A stretch of 64,000 nt of DNA from Streptomyces sp. TN58 (GTDB lineage: Bacteria; Actinomycetota; Actinomycetes; Streptomycetales; Streptomycetaceae). The stretch lies in assembly GCF_001941845.1 (NCBI RefSeq), contig NZ_CP018870.1, positions 6,982,001-7,046,000 on the forward strand. The letters run 5' to 3'. The position numbers were made by a program, and so were the translations under genes. The notes beneath the pieces are model-generated. The model did no database searches. It was not told where the DNA came from and saw only the letters and a program-made list of their open reading frames with translations. Of this stretch, positions 48,902 through 56,731 are shown in pieces. The first letter of the stretch is position 1. Each line of letters begins with the position of its first letter.

Positions 48902-50029
48902 CTAACTGCCGGGGTTGTACGCCTGCTTCGTCGCGCAGGTCCAGATCACCGGCTTGAGCCGGCCCTTCGCGTCCACGGCGGCCCCGCCGACGCGGTCGCC
49001 GTCCGACACCGCGTCGGCCATGCTCGCCCCGCCCGCGGCCAGCCGCGGCAGCGCCTTGACCGGGCCCGAACCGGCCCGCAGAAGCGCCTGGTCCGGGAGG
49101 GTCAGCTGTTCCGGGTGGTGCTTGGCCGTGCCGACGCTGACGTTCGTGGTCGGGCTGATCGCCTCGAACGTGGCGTACGGGTGGGTGCTCAGCCCCCCGG
49201 GCGAGGTGCCGAGGCCGGCGAGCGAGGGTTCCCACACCCACGTCTGGTACTCGTGCCACGGCCCGGCCCAGTCGTAGCCGACGACGCGGCCGCTCTCGTC
49301 GAGATCCTGGACGTAGCTGTCGTTCGTGGACCGCTCCAGCGCCCTGGGGGCGGTTCCGTCCCCCGGCCACAGCACCGGGTAGGAGCCCTCCAGGTGTTCA
49401 CCGGTCTCGGGGATCTCGTGGTCCTGCGTGACCACGCCGAGGACGTCGCCACGGTTGTTGACGCCCGTGACCATCGAGATCCGGGTACCGGGGCCCGCGT
49501 CGGCCGGTACGGGCAGCTCGCGGACCTTCCGGCCGTCCTTCCAGACGGTGCCGGCCCAGCTGCCGGAGCGGGACACCACGTAGCCGGCGTCGTTGACGTC
49601 GGCCTCCAGGTCCGAGCCGTCGCTGTCCGGCAGCAGGGTGATCGCCGGGGCGCCCGCCTGGTACGTGAAGAGGGAGGTGGTGTCGGAGCTGCGGAGGACT
49701 CCGACCATCAGGCCGTGCGCGTTCACGGCGAGGACCTGCCCCCTCTGGTTCGGGTCGGTCAGCGGGACCTGGTGCACGGTGGTCCCGGTCCAGTACGCGG
49801 GCTTGTAGCCGGAGACGCCGACGGCGAGGCCGTCCGGGCCGAGGTCGAACACGCCCTGGCTGCGCTGCGCGTCGCGTGTGTACGACTCGTCCCCGATCGA
49901 GCCGAGCACCTGGACCTTCGGCGTGCACTTCGCGGCGGGTGCCGCGTCCGCCACCGCGACCGGCCCGGCCGCGGTGACCAGGCCGGCCAGAACGGCTGCG
50001 GCCGCGGCAGCGGGCGTACTTCTTCTCAT
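48902..50029 (-). CDS. Secreted HAF-repeat-like beta protein
   Basis: A 375-residue exported protein: signal peptide MRRSTPAAAAAAVLAGLVTAAGPVAVADA, then a beta-propeller-like array of units with the form xVNxxGxVVGxxx (LAVNAHGLMVGVL, DVNDAGYVVSRSG, VNNRGDVLGVVTQ, DLDESGRVVGYDW), matching the extracellular HAF repeat type. Two Cys (KCTPK, WTCAT) flank it and could close the ring. Role unknown. ATG 50029 follows GGGGGGAC. Confidence 0.75.
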   Translation of the reverse strand: MRRSTPAAAAAAVLAGLVTAAGPVAVADAAPAAKCTPKVQVLGSIGDESYTRDAQRSQGVFDLGPDGLAVGVSGYKPAYWTGTTVHQVPLTDPNQRGQVLAVNAHGLMVGVLRSSDTTSLFTYQAGAPAITLLPDSDGSDLEADVNDAGYVVSRSGSWAGTVWKDGRKVRELPVPADAGPGTRISMVTGVNNRGDVLGVVTQDHEIPETGEHLEGSYPVLWPGDGTAPRALERSTNDSYVQDLDESGRVVGYDWAGPWHEYQTWVWEPSLAGLGTSPGGLSTHPYATFEAISPTTNVSVGTAKHHPEQLTLPDQALLRAGSGPVKALPRLAAGGASMADAVSDGDRVGGAAVDAKGRLKPVIWTCATKQAYNPGS

Positions 50030-50180
50030 GTGATGGTCCCCCCTGGACAGGTGCAGTTCCCCGTTGAGTCGTGACACGTGCACGCCACATATTGCCTGAC
50101 CGTATGACGAATGTGGCCTGAAACAGCGCGTGTTGTTTCGAGTCGGTAGGCATCCGCGCCCGATCCGCACGCGCCGGAGA

Positions 50181-50210
50181 TTCACAGATGGGCAAGCGAC
50201 CGCTTAGTAT
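50181..50210 (+). promoter_or_regulatory. Promoter with palindromic operator for the acyl-CoA dehydrogenase operon
   Basis: TTCACA (50181-50186) and TAGTAT (50205-50210) with an 18-base spacer form a promoter. AAGCG-AC-CGCTT (50194-50205) is a palindrome between and over these boxes, of the TAAGCG/CGCTTA type used by TetR repressors of fatty acid oxidation in actinobacteria. The operon starts at 50253. Confidence 0.6.
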
Positions 50211-50252
50211 GTGCTCGGAGCGTGATCCCTCGACGGCGGCTGGAGGCCCCGG

Positions 50253-51227
50253 ATGCAGGCATGGCGAGTACACACCCCCGGCGAGCCCCGCGAGGCCATG
50301 CGCCTCGAAGAGGTGCCCGAACCGGTACCCGGCGAGGGCGAGGTGAAACTGAGGGTGCTCGCCGCCAACGTGAACTTCCCCGACGCGCTGCTCGTCCGCG
50401 GCCGGTACCAGATCACACCGCCGCTGCCCTTCAGCCCCGGCGTCGAGGTCTGCGCCGAGACCGAGGACGGCCGCCGCGTCATCGCCAACCCGAGCCTTCC
50501 GCACGGAGGCTTCGCCGAGTACGTCACCGCACCGGCCCGAGCCCTGCTCCCGGCCCCCGACACCCTCGACGACGCCGAGGCGGCCGCCCTCCACATCGGC
50601 TACCAGACCGGCTGGTTCGGCCTGCACCGCCGCGCCGGCCTCCGGGCCGGCGAGACCCTTCTCGTGCACGCCGCCGCCGGCGGTGTCGGCAGCGCCGCCG
50701 TCCAGCTGGGCAAGGCCGCCGGAGCCACCGTCATCGGGGTCGTCGGGGGCAAGGACAAGGCCTGTACCGCCGAAGAACTCGGCTGCGACCTGGTGGTCGA
50801 CCGCACCGCGGAGGACATCGCCGCCCGCGTGAAGGAGTTCACCGCCGGACGCGGCGCCGACGTCGTCTACGACCCGGTCGGCGGCGACGCCTACACCGCG
50901 TCGACCCGATGCGTCGCCTTCGAGGGCCGGATCGTCGTCGTCGGCTTCGCGAGCGGCACCATCCCCGCCCCCGCCCTCAACCACGCCCTCGTGAAGAACT
51001 ACGCCGTGCTCGGCCTGCACTGGGGCCTGTACGCCGCCAAGGACCCCGCCGCCGTCCTCGCCTGCCACACCGAGCTCACCCGGCTCGCCGCCGAAGGAGC
51101 CGTCACACCGCTCGTCAGCGAACGCGTCCCGCTCGCGCACGCCGCCGACGCCGTGCAGCGCGTCGCCGACGGGACCACCACCGGCCGCCTGGTGGTCCTG
51201 CCCGGCCTGGACGGAGCCGCCCGATGA
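50253..51227 (+). CDS. NADPH:quinone reductase-like zinc-free MDR oxidoreductase
   Basis: A 324-residue medium-chain reductase: LRVLAANVNFPDALLVRGRYQITPPLPFSPGVEVCAETEDG, ALHIGYQTGWFGLHRRAGLRAGETLLVHAAAGGVGSAAVQLGKAAGATVIGVVGG (AAGGVGxxxxQ cofactor site) and VYDPVGGDAYTAS. There are no zinc-ligand Cys, as in the quinone oxidoreductase (Qor) group. ATG 50253 follows GGAGG. It is first of three coupled genes, the other two being acyl-CoA dehydrogenases, so an enoyl-CoA or enoyl thioester may be its substrate. Confidence 0.85.
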   Translation: MQAWRVHTPGEPREAMRLEEVPEPVPGEGEVKLRVLAANVNFPDALLVRGRYQITPPLPFSPGVEVCAETEDGRRVIANPSLPHGGFAEYVTAPARALLPAPDTLDDAEAAALHIGYQTGWFGLHRRAGLRAGETLLVHAAAGGVGSAAVQLGKAAGATVIGVVGGKDKACTAEELGCDLVVDRTAEDIAARVKEFTAGRGADVVYDPVGGDAYTASTRCVAFEGRIVVVGFASGTIPAPALNHALVKNYAVLGLHWGLYAAKDPAAVLACHTELTRLAAEGAVTPLVSERVPLAHAADAVQRVADGTTTGRLVVLPGLDGAAR

Positions 51228-52429
51228 CCACCGGAGCCACCCCCACCACCCCCGAGGCGCTCCGCGCCCGCACCCGGGACCTGCTGACCGCGCACCCGCC
51301 CGCCCGCACCGACCGCACCGCGTTCCTCCGCGCCCGCTTCGACGCCGGACTCGCCTGGGTGCACTACCCCCCGGGCCTCGGCGGACTCGGCGCACCCCGC
51401 ACCCTCCAAGCCGTCGTCGACGCCGAACTGGAAGCAGCCGGCGCCCCCGACAACGACCCCCGCCGGATCGGCATCGGCCTCGGCATGGCCGCACCCACGA
51501 TCCTCGCGTACGGCACCGAGGAGCAGAAGCAGCGCTTCCTGCGCCCGCTGTGGCTGGGCGAGGAGGTCTGGTGCCAGCTCTTCAGCGAGCCCGGCGCCGG
51601 ATCCGACCTCGCGGCGCTCGCCACCCGCGCCGTCCTCGACCAGGACGCCGGCGACTGGATCGTCGACGGCCAGAAGGTCTGGACCTCAAGCGCCCACAAC
51701 GCCCGCTGGGGCATCCTCGTCGCCCGCACCGACCCGGCACTGCCCAAGCACCAGGGCATCACCTACTTCCTCTGCGACATGCACGCCCCCGGCGTCGAGG
51801 TCCGGCCGCTACGCCAGATCACCGGCGAAGCCGAGTTCAACGAGGTCTTCCTCACCGGCGTCCGCATCCCCGACACCCACCGCCTCGGCGCCGTCGGCGA
51901 GGGCTGGGCGGTCGCCCGCACCACCCTGATGAACGAACGCGTCTCCATCGGCGGCATGCGCATCCCGCGCGAGGGCGGCATGATCGCACCCGTCGCCGCC
52001 GCCTGGCGCGAACGCCCCGAACTGCGCACCCACGCCCTCCACCAGCGGCTGCTGGAACTGTGGGTCGAGGCCGAGGTCGCCCGCCTCACCGGCGAGCGGC
52101 TGCGCCAGCAGCTCGCCGCGGGCCAGCCCGGCCCCGAGGGCTCGGGCATGAAGCTCACCTTCGCCCGCCTCAACCAGGAGATCAGCGGGCTGGAGGTCGA
52201 ACTCCTCGGCGCGGAAGGACTCCTGTACGAGGACTGGACCATGCGCCGCCCCGAACTGGTCGACTTCACCGGCCGCGACGCCGGCTACCGCTACCTGCGC
52301 GCCAAGGGCAACAGCATCGAGGGCGGCACCAGCGAAATCCTCCTCAACATCGTCGCCGAACGCGTCCTCGGCCTGCCCCCCGAGCCGCGCGACGACAAGG
52401 ACACCGCCTGGAAGGACCTCTCCCGATGA
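51224..52429 (+). CDS. Acyl-CoA dehydrogenase (first subunit)
   Basis: A 401-residue acyl-CoA dehydrogenase. Visible family segments: WCQLFSEPGAGSDLAAL, DWIVDGQKVWTSSAHNARWGILVARTD, LRQITGEAEFNEVFLTGVRIPDTHRLG, and YRYLRAKGNSIEGGTSEILLNIVAERVLGLP with the Glu in GGTSEI near the active site. FAD-linked alpha,beta-oxidation of a CoA thioester is expected. The ATGA start overlaps the reductase stop, so translation is coupled. In pair with the next gene it may form a heterotetramer, as FadE pairs do in steroid side-chain oxidation. Confidence 0.88.
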   Translation: MTTGATPTTPEALRARTRDLLTAHPPARTDRTAFLRARFDAGLAWVHYPPGLGGLGAPRTLQAVVDAELEAAGAPDNDPRRIGIGLGMAAPTILAYGTEEQKQRFLRPLWLGEEVWCQLFSEPGAGSDLAALATRAVLDQDAGDWIVDGQKVWTSSAHNARWGILVARTDPALPKHQGITYFLCDMHAPGVEVRPLRQITGEAEFNEVFLTGVRIPDTHRLGAVGEGWAVARTTLMNERVSIGGMRIPREGGMIAPVAAAWRERPELRTHALHQRLLELWVEAEVARLTGERLRQQLAAGQPGPEGSGMKLTFARLNQEISGLEVELLGAEGLLYEDWTMRRPELVDFTGRDAGYRYLRAKGNSIEGGTSEILLNIVAERVLGLPPEPRDDKDTAWKDLSR

Positions 52430-53550
52430 CGGCACCGACAGCGCCGACGGCGCCGGCCGACCTCCTCTACTCCGAAGCCGAGGAGGAACTGCGCACCGCC
52501 GTACGCGCACTCCTCGCCGCCCGCTGCGACGCCAGGACGGTCCTCGCCCGCGCCGAGACGGGCCGGCCGCACGACCCGGCCCTGTGGCACACCCTCGCCG
52601 CCGAGATCGGCACGGCGGGGCTCCTCGTACCCGAGAAGCTCGGCGGGCAGGGCGCGGGACACCGGGAGGCGGCCGTGGTGCTGGAGGAGCTGGGCCGGGC
52701 CGTGGCCCCCGTCCCCTACCTCACCAGCGCCGTGCTCGCCACGGAGATCCTGCTCGGCTGCGACACCGCCGAAGCCGCCGCGCTGCTGTCCGAACTGGCC
52801 TCGGGCAGCACGGTGTGCACCCCGGCCGTCCCGCTGACCCTCGCCCCCGGCGCACCCCTGCCCGCTCCCGTACGGGACTCCGGCGGCGGCACCCTGACCG
52901 GCACGGTCGACGCCGTGGCCGACGCGGTGGCCGCCGGCGTCCTGCTCGTGCCCGCCGACACCGGGCTCTACGCCGTCCGCGCCGAGGACGCCACCGTGAC
53001 CCCGCTGGTCGGGCTGGACCTGACCCGCCCGCTCGCCACCGTCGCCCTGGAGGCGGCCCCCGGCATCCGCCTCGCCGATCCCGCCGCGGCCCGGGCCGCC
53101 GTCGCCGGAGCCCTGCTCTCCGCGGCGGGCCTCCTCGCGTCCGAGCAGGTCGGGCTCGCCGAGTGGTGCCTGACCGAGACCGTCGCACACAGCAAGGGCC
53201 GCTACCAGTTCAACCGGCCCGTCGGCTCCTTCCAGGCGCTCAAGCACCGCATGGCCCGGCTCTGGCTCGACGTGGCCTCCGCCCGGGCGGCGGCCAGGGC
53301 CGCGGCCGACGCCCTCGCCACCGGCGCCCCCGACGCACCCCTCACGGTCGCCGTCGCCCAGGCCTACTGCTCGGGGGTCGCCGTACGCGCCGCCGAGGAG
53401 TGCGTCCAGCTCCACGGAGGCATCGGCATGACGTGGGAGCATCCCGCCCACCTCTACCTCAAGCGGGCCAAGGCCGACTCCCTCGCCCTCGGCACGGCGG
53501 GCCACCACCGCGGCCTGGTCGCCGACTTCGCGGAACTCCCGGCGCCGTAG
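52426..53550 (+). CDS. Acyl-CoA dehydrogenase-like protein (second subunit)
   Basis: A 374-residue, more divergent acyl-CoA dehydrogenase: LLVPEKLGGQGAGHREAAVVLEELGRAVAPVPYLTSAVLATEIL, LGLAEWCLTETVAHSKGRYQFNRPVGSFQALKHRMARLWLDV and EECVQLHGGIGMTWEHPAHLYLKRAKAD. The first-half catalytic segment is weak, as in the FadE partner subunits of alpha2beta2 enzymes. The ATGA overlap with the previous gene supports co-translation. A 12-bp stem hairpin spans its stop codon. Confidence 0.85.
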   Translation: MTAPTAPTAPADLLYSEAEEELRTAVRALLAARCDARTVLARAETGRPHDPALWHTLAAEIGTAGLLVPEKLGGQGAGHREAAVVLEELGRAVAPVPYLTSAVLATEILLGCDTAEAAALLSELASGSTVCTPAVPLTLAPGAPLPAPVRDSGGGTLTGTVDAVADAVAAGVLLVPADTGLYAVRAEDATVTPLVGLDLTRPLATVALEAAPGIRLADPAAARAAVAGALLSAAGLLASEQVGLAEWCLTETVAHSKGRYQFNRPVGSFQALKHRMARLWLDVASARAAARAAADALATGAPDAPLTVAVAQAYCSGVAVRAAEECVQLHGGIGMTWEHPAHLYLKRAKADSLALGTAGHHRGLVADFAELPAP

Positions 53551-53563
53551 CCGGCGCCGGGAG
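53536..53563 (+). terminator. Hairpin terminator spanning the stop codon of the last gene in the operon
   Basis: A perfect 12-bp inverted repeat (53536-53547, 53552-53563) with the TAG stop in its 4-base loop. It ends the reductase/dehydrogenase operon. Confidence 0.7.
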
Positions 53564-53615
53564 CCCGGCACGCGGCGTACCGGGTGCCGGTACCGGTGCG
53601 GGGCCCGGGGTGCGG

Positions 53616-53906
53616 ATGCAGACCGGACGCATGCCCGCACGACGCGGGTCCCCGCCGCCGCGCACCGGGACGCGTCGCCTCCGCCGGCTCGCCGCGGCCG
53701 CCGTGGCCGCGACGACCCTCCCGGTCCTCGCCCCGGCCGCCCCGCCCGCCCCGGCAGCGGCCACGGACACCACCGACCCGACCGCCGGCACCGCCGGGGC
53801 CGACTTCACCGGGACGGTGCCCCTGCCCGCCCGCCGTCGCGTCCACGTCGTCCGTACGCGAGGTGGGGGACCGGATCCGCGACGAGCAGCGCGGGCGAGG
53901 GCGTTG
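53616..53906 (+). pseudogene. Decayed 5' end of a secreted trypsin-like protease gene (probable)
   Basis: From ATG 53616 a frame encodes a basic N-terminus and signal-like helix (RLRRLAAAAVAATTLPVLAPAA), then ATDTTDPTAGTAGADFTGTVPL. ADFTGTV-L is how secreted Streptomyces trypsin-like proteases usually begin the mature part (they go on with Asn-Cys-Ser-Gly), but after it the sequence turns to Arg-rich nonsense with no Cys or catalytic His. The region 53551-53965 (415 bases) has no other gene. I infer a truncated, shifted remnant; an alternative is a small secreted protein of unknown function. Confidence 0.4.
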
Positions 53907-53965
53907 AGCCCCGTGTCGGCGGCCCCGCCTGCGGCGCGTCCCCCGCTGCTCCCTATGCTCGCCGC

Positions 53966-54505
53966 ATGACCGCCGCGATCACCGCCCTGTCCGCCGCCGG
54001 CTTGCGCGCCCACCGTGACGAACTGGCCGCCCTCCTGCGGGCCGTGGTGTCCGACGGCTCCTCGCTCGGCTTCCTCGCGGGCCTCGACCGCGCCGGCGCC
54101 GCCGCCTGGTGGGACTCCCTGCTGCCCGCCGTCGAGGACGGAACCCTGGCCCTGTGGGTCTCCCGCAGCGGCGCCGGCGGCCCCGTCGACGGCACCGTCA
54201 GCTGGCACCGGGAGTCCAAGCCCAACGGCCGCCACCGGGCCGAGCTGCGCAAGCTCATGGTCCACCCGGCAGCCCGGGGCCGCGGCACCGCCCGCGCCCT
54301 CCTCGCGCACGCCGAGGCCGAGGCCGCCGGCGCGGGCGTGCTCCTGATGTACCTGGACACCCAGACCGGCAGCGCCGCCGAGCACGTCTACCGCTCCGCC
54401 GGCTGGGTGGAGGCCGGCACCATTCCCGACTACGCCACCGATCCGGAGGGCCGGCTGCATCCGACCACCTTCTTCTACAAGCAGCTCCGGGGTGCCCGCG
54501 GGTGA
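53966..54505 (+). CDS. GNAT family N-acetyltransferase
   Basis: A 179-residue acetyltransferase: ELRKLMVHPAARGRGTARALLAHAEAEAAGAGVLLMYLDTQTGSAAEHVYRSAGWVEAGTIPDYA holds the acetyl-CoA-binding R-G-x-G-T motif and the final strand. The N-terminal part (LDRAGAAAWWDSLLPAVEDGTLALWVSR) resembles antibiotic acetyltransferases. Acceptor unknown. A TATGCT box ends 6 bases before ATG 53966 and there is no ribosome site, so the mRNA is probably leaderless. Confidence 0.85.
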   Translation: MTAAITALSAAGLRAHRDELAALLRAVVSDGSSLGFLAGLDRAGAAAWWDSLLPAVEDGTLALWVSRSGAGGPVDGTVSWHRESKPNGRHRAELRKLMVHPAARGRGTARALLAHAEAEAAGAGVLLMYLDTQTGSAAEHVYRSAGWVEAGTIPDYATDPEGRLHPTTFFYKQLRGARG

Positions 54506-54564
54506 CCTCGCCCGCCGCGCGGCGTTAGACCCGTAGCCGCCGGCCACCGAGCGAGGGAGACCGC

Positions 54565-54930
54565 ATGTCCGCAGCAACCGCCGCCGCATCTCCGACCCGA
54601 CGCGCACTCCTGCGCGCGGCGTTCACCGCGGCCATCCTCGCCGGTACGGGCGCTGCCCTGGCCCCCGTACTGCGCGCCCGCCGGCCCCGGCAGACCCTCA
54701 CCCCGGCGCCGCTCGCCGAGGAGACGTACCGCGGCCGGCACATCGCCGTCGACGTCGCCGGGGTCCGCATCGACGGCCGCCCCCTGCACGTCATGCGCCG
54801 CGCCGACGGCAGCTATCTCAGCGGGATCAACCACTTCCAGTCCTATCCGACCCCACTGGAACTGGCCCGTGCCGCCGTCGACGAACTGGGCACGACCCAG
54901 CTGGCGTTCGCGGCCCCGCACCACGGCTGA
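54565..54930 (+). CDS. melC1: Tyrosinase co-factor (caddie) protein
   Basis: A 121-residue MelC1-type protein. The N-terminus SPTRRALLRAAFTAAILAGTGAALAPVL carries a twin-arginine signal; the mature part RHIAVDVAGVRIDGRPLHVMRRADGSYLSGINHFQSYPTPLELARAAVDELG is the caddie domain, with His residues that pass copper to tyrosinase. MelC1 binds MelC2, loads two Cu ions and guides it through the Tat pathway. ATG 54565 follows GAGGGAG. MelC2 follows 30 bases later. Confidence 0.92.
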   Translation: MSAATAAASPTRRALLRAAFTAAILAGTGAALAPVLRARRPRQTLTPAPLAEETYRGRHIAVDVAGVRIDGRPLHVMRRADGSYLSGINHFQSYPTPLELARAAVDELGTTQLAFAAPHHG

Positions 54931-54960
54931 CACACCCAAGGGAACGGGAGGACCCCCGCT

Positions 54961-55824
54961 TTGCACGTCCGGCAGAACCAGAAGAACCTCACCAGCGCCC
55001 AGAAGAAGCGCTTCGTCGCGGCGGTGCTGGAGCTCAAGCGCAGCGGCGCGTACGACGCCCTGGTACGCACCCACGACAAGTACTTCGTGCCCGACCGGGA
55101 CCGCAAGCTGCGCGTCGGGCACATGTCCCCGTCCTTCTTCCCGTGGCACCGGCTCTATCTGCTGGAGTTCGAGAAGCAGTTGCGGCAGATCGACCCGGGC
55201 GTGTCCGTGCCGTACTGGGACTGGACCACCGACACCAGCCCGGTCTCCTCGCTCTGGGCGGACGACTTCCTCGGCGGAACCGGCCGCGCGTCCGACCGCA
55301 AGGTGATGACCGGGCCGTTCGCCTACGACAAGGGCAACTGGACGGTCACCGTGGGCATCACGGAGTCCGCGTTCCTCACCCGCAACCTCGGCAGGCCGCA
55401 GAACCCGATCACCCTGCCGACCCCGGCCGAACTCCAGTGGGCGATCGACGACCCCGTCTACGACGCCTCGCCCTGGGACTCCACGGCCACGGCCGGCGGC
55501 TTCCGCAACAAGCTGGAGGGCTGGGCCGCCCCGAAGAGCGAGCGCTGGCGCAACCACAACAAGGTCCACCAGTGGATCGGCGGACACATGACGGGCGGTA
55601 CGGCGCCCAACGACCCGGCGTTCTGGCTGCACCACGCCTTCGTGGACCTGGTCTGGGACCGCTGGCAGCACAAGCACCCCCGCTCCGGCTATCTGCCCGC
55701 CGCCCCCCTGCCTCCCGGCGACCTCCAGCGCGGCCGGGTCATCGCCCTCGACGAGCCGATGCCGCCGTGGAACGTCACCCCGCGCGAAGCCCTCAGCCAC
55801 CAGGGCCTGTACCGCTACGAATGA
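54961..55824 (+). CDS. melC2: Tyrosinase
   Basis: A 287-residue type 3 copper monooxygenase that makes melanin from tyrosine. All six His ligands are present: CuA His38, His54 and His63 (THDKYF, VGHMSP, FPWHRLY) and CuB His199, His203 and His225 (HNKVHQWIGG, FWLHHAF). It has no own signal and leaves the cell with MelC1. The start is a TTG (54961) after GGGAGGA; an ATG does not occur near. The length is slightly above the 273 residues of the S. antibioticus enzyme, owing to an insert around 140-160. Confidence 0.93.
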   Translation: MHVRQNQKNLTSAQKKRFVAAVLELKRSGAYDALVRTHDKYFVPDRDRKLRVGHMSPSFFPWHRLYLLEFEKQLRQIDPGVSVPYWDWTTDTSPVSSLWADDFLGGTGRASDRKVMTGPFAYDKGNWTVTVGITESAFLTRNLGRPQNPITLPTPAELQWAIDDPVYDASPWDSTATAGGFRNKLEGWAAPKSERWRNHNKVHQWIGGHMTGGTAPNDPAFWLHHAFVDLVWDRWQHKHPRSGYLPAAPLPPGDLQRGRVIALDEPMPPWNVTPREALSHQGLYRYE

Positions 55825-55885
55825 CCGGGCGCCCCCGGCGGACCCTGCGCCCCCGCGCCGGAGCCGGGGCGCCGGGCACAGGGGA

Positions 55886-55912
55886 AGGGCCCCCGCCGAC
55901 GGCGGGGGCCCT
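55886..55912. terminator. Terminator between melC2 and the second chaplin
   Basis: A perfect 12-bp inverted repeat (55886-55897, 55901-55912) with a 3-nt loop between two convergent genes, able to serve both strands. Confidence 0.75.
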
Positions 55913-55928
55913 CAGGCCGAGCAGGCGA

Positions 55929-56216
55929 TCAGTGACCGTAGTCGCCACCCTCGGTGTGGTGGTCGGCGCCGCCGCCCGAGGCGTTGACGCAGGTGTTGCC
56001 GAACGCCGGGTTCAGCAGGGCGATCACGTTCACGGTGTTGCCGCAGACGTTGACCGGGACGTGCACCGGAACCTGGACCAGGTTGCCCGACAGGACACCG
56101 GGGGAGCCGACCGCCGCACCGTGCGCTCCGGCATCGGCGACAGCCAGGCCCGCACCGGCGACCACGGCGCTACCGGTGACAGCGGTGATGGCGAATGCCT
56201 TCGCGATACGCGACAT
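55929..56216 (-). CDS. Short chaplin with C-terminal Gly/His tail
   Basis: A 95-residue secreted chaplin: signal peptide MSRIAKAFAITAVTGSAVVAGAGLAVA and one chaplin domain (AHGAAVGSPGVLSGNLVQVP, then HVPVNVCGNTVNVIALLNP and GNTCVNAS) with both Cys. It differs from usual short chaplins by a polar tail GGGADHHTEGGDYGH. It should join the hydrophobic sheath of aerial hyphae. ATG 56216 follows GAGGAG; a TTG directly before it is also in frame. Confidence 0.92.
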   Translation of the reverse strand: MSRIAKAFAITAVTGSAVVAGAGLAVADAGAHGAAVGSPGVLSGNLVQVPVHVPVNVCGNTVNVIALLNPAFGNTCVNASGGGADHHTEGGDYGH

Positions 56217-56312
56217 CAAAGATCTCCTCGTGAGATGTGGGGCGCCACAGAATCTGTGGCATTTGACATGGCATACAACGCGGGGACGGCCGCGGGGTCA
56301 CGGCCCCGGTGC

Positions 56313-56633
56313 CTACCCGGTCACGGGAAAGCCGACGGAGGCGAAGTACGGCCGGATCTGAGCCACCTCGCCGGGGCGCAGCGTCCCGACGATCCGGCCC
56401 GAGCAACGGGGGCCCTGGTACAGGGTCGCCGAACCGCGGGTCGTGTTGGTGACGGCGCGCCCTCCGCCGCCCTCCGCCGCCACGCAGCCCCGCGGCGCGG
56501 TGAGCCCGTGCACCCGGTCGTCCTGGCCCACGTACTGGAAATCCGGCCCGGCGGCGTGGGCCGGGCCGGTGACGCACGAGATGCCCGCCAGCAGGAGGGC
56601 GGGCAGAGTGTGGTGGATACGCAGGATTCGCAT
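56313..56633 (-). CDS. Small secreted protein of unknown function
   Basis: A 106-residue exported protein: signal peptide MRILRIHHTLPALLLAGISCVTGPAHA, then a mature part DFQYVGQDDRVHGLTAPRGCVAAEGGGGRAVTNTTRGSATLYQGPRCSGRIVGTLRPGEVAQIRPYFASVGF, with two Cys that could pair. It resembles a small beta domain of the peptidase-inhibitor I36/beta-gamma kind, but I see no firm match. ATG 56633; the ribosome site is weak. The chaplin gene lies 97 bases downstream on the same strand. Confidence 0.6.
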   Translation of the reverse strand: MRILRIHHTLPALLLAGISCVTGPAHAAGPDFQYVGQDDRVHGLTAPRGCVAAEGGGGRAVTNTTRGSATLYQGPRCSGRIVGTLRPGEVAQIRPYFASVGFPVTG

Positions 56634-56731
56634 GCCCGTCCAACCGGGCCGGTCCCCGGCCCGGTCACGCCTTGTCACCCGTTGGAAGGCTGTGCGACCG
56701 TGCGGGACCGGTACAGCCGCAGGAGGACGGG

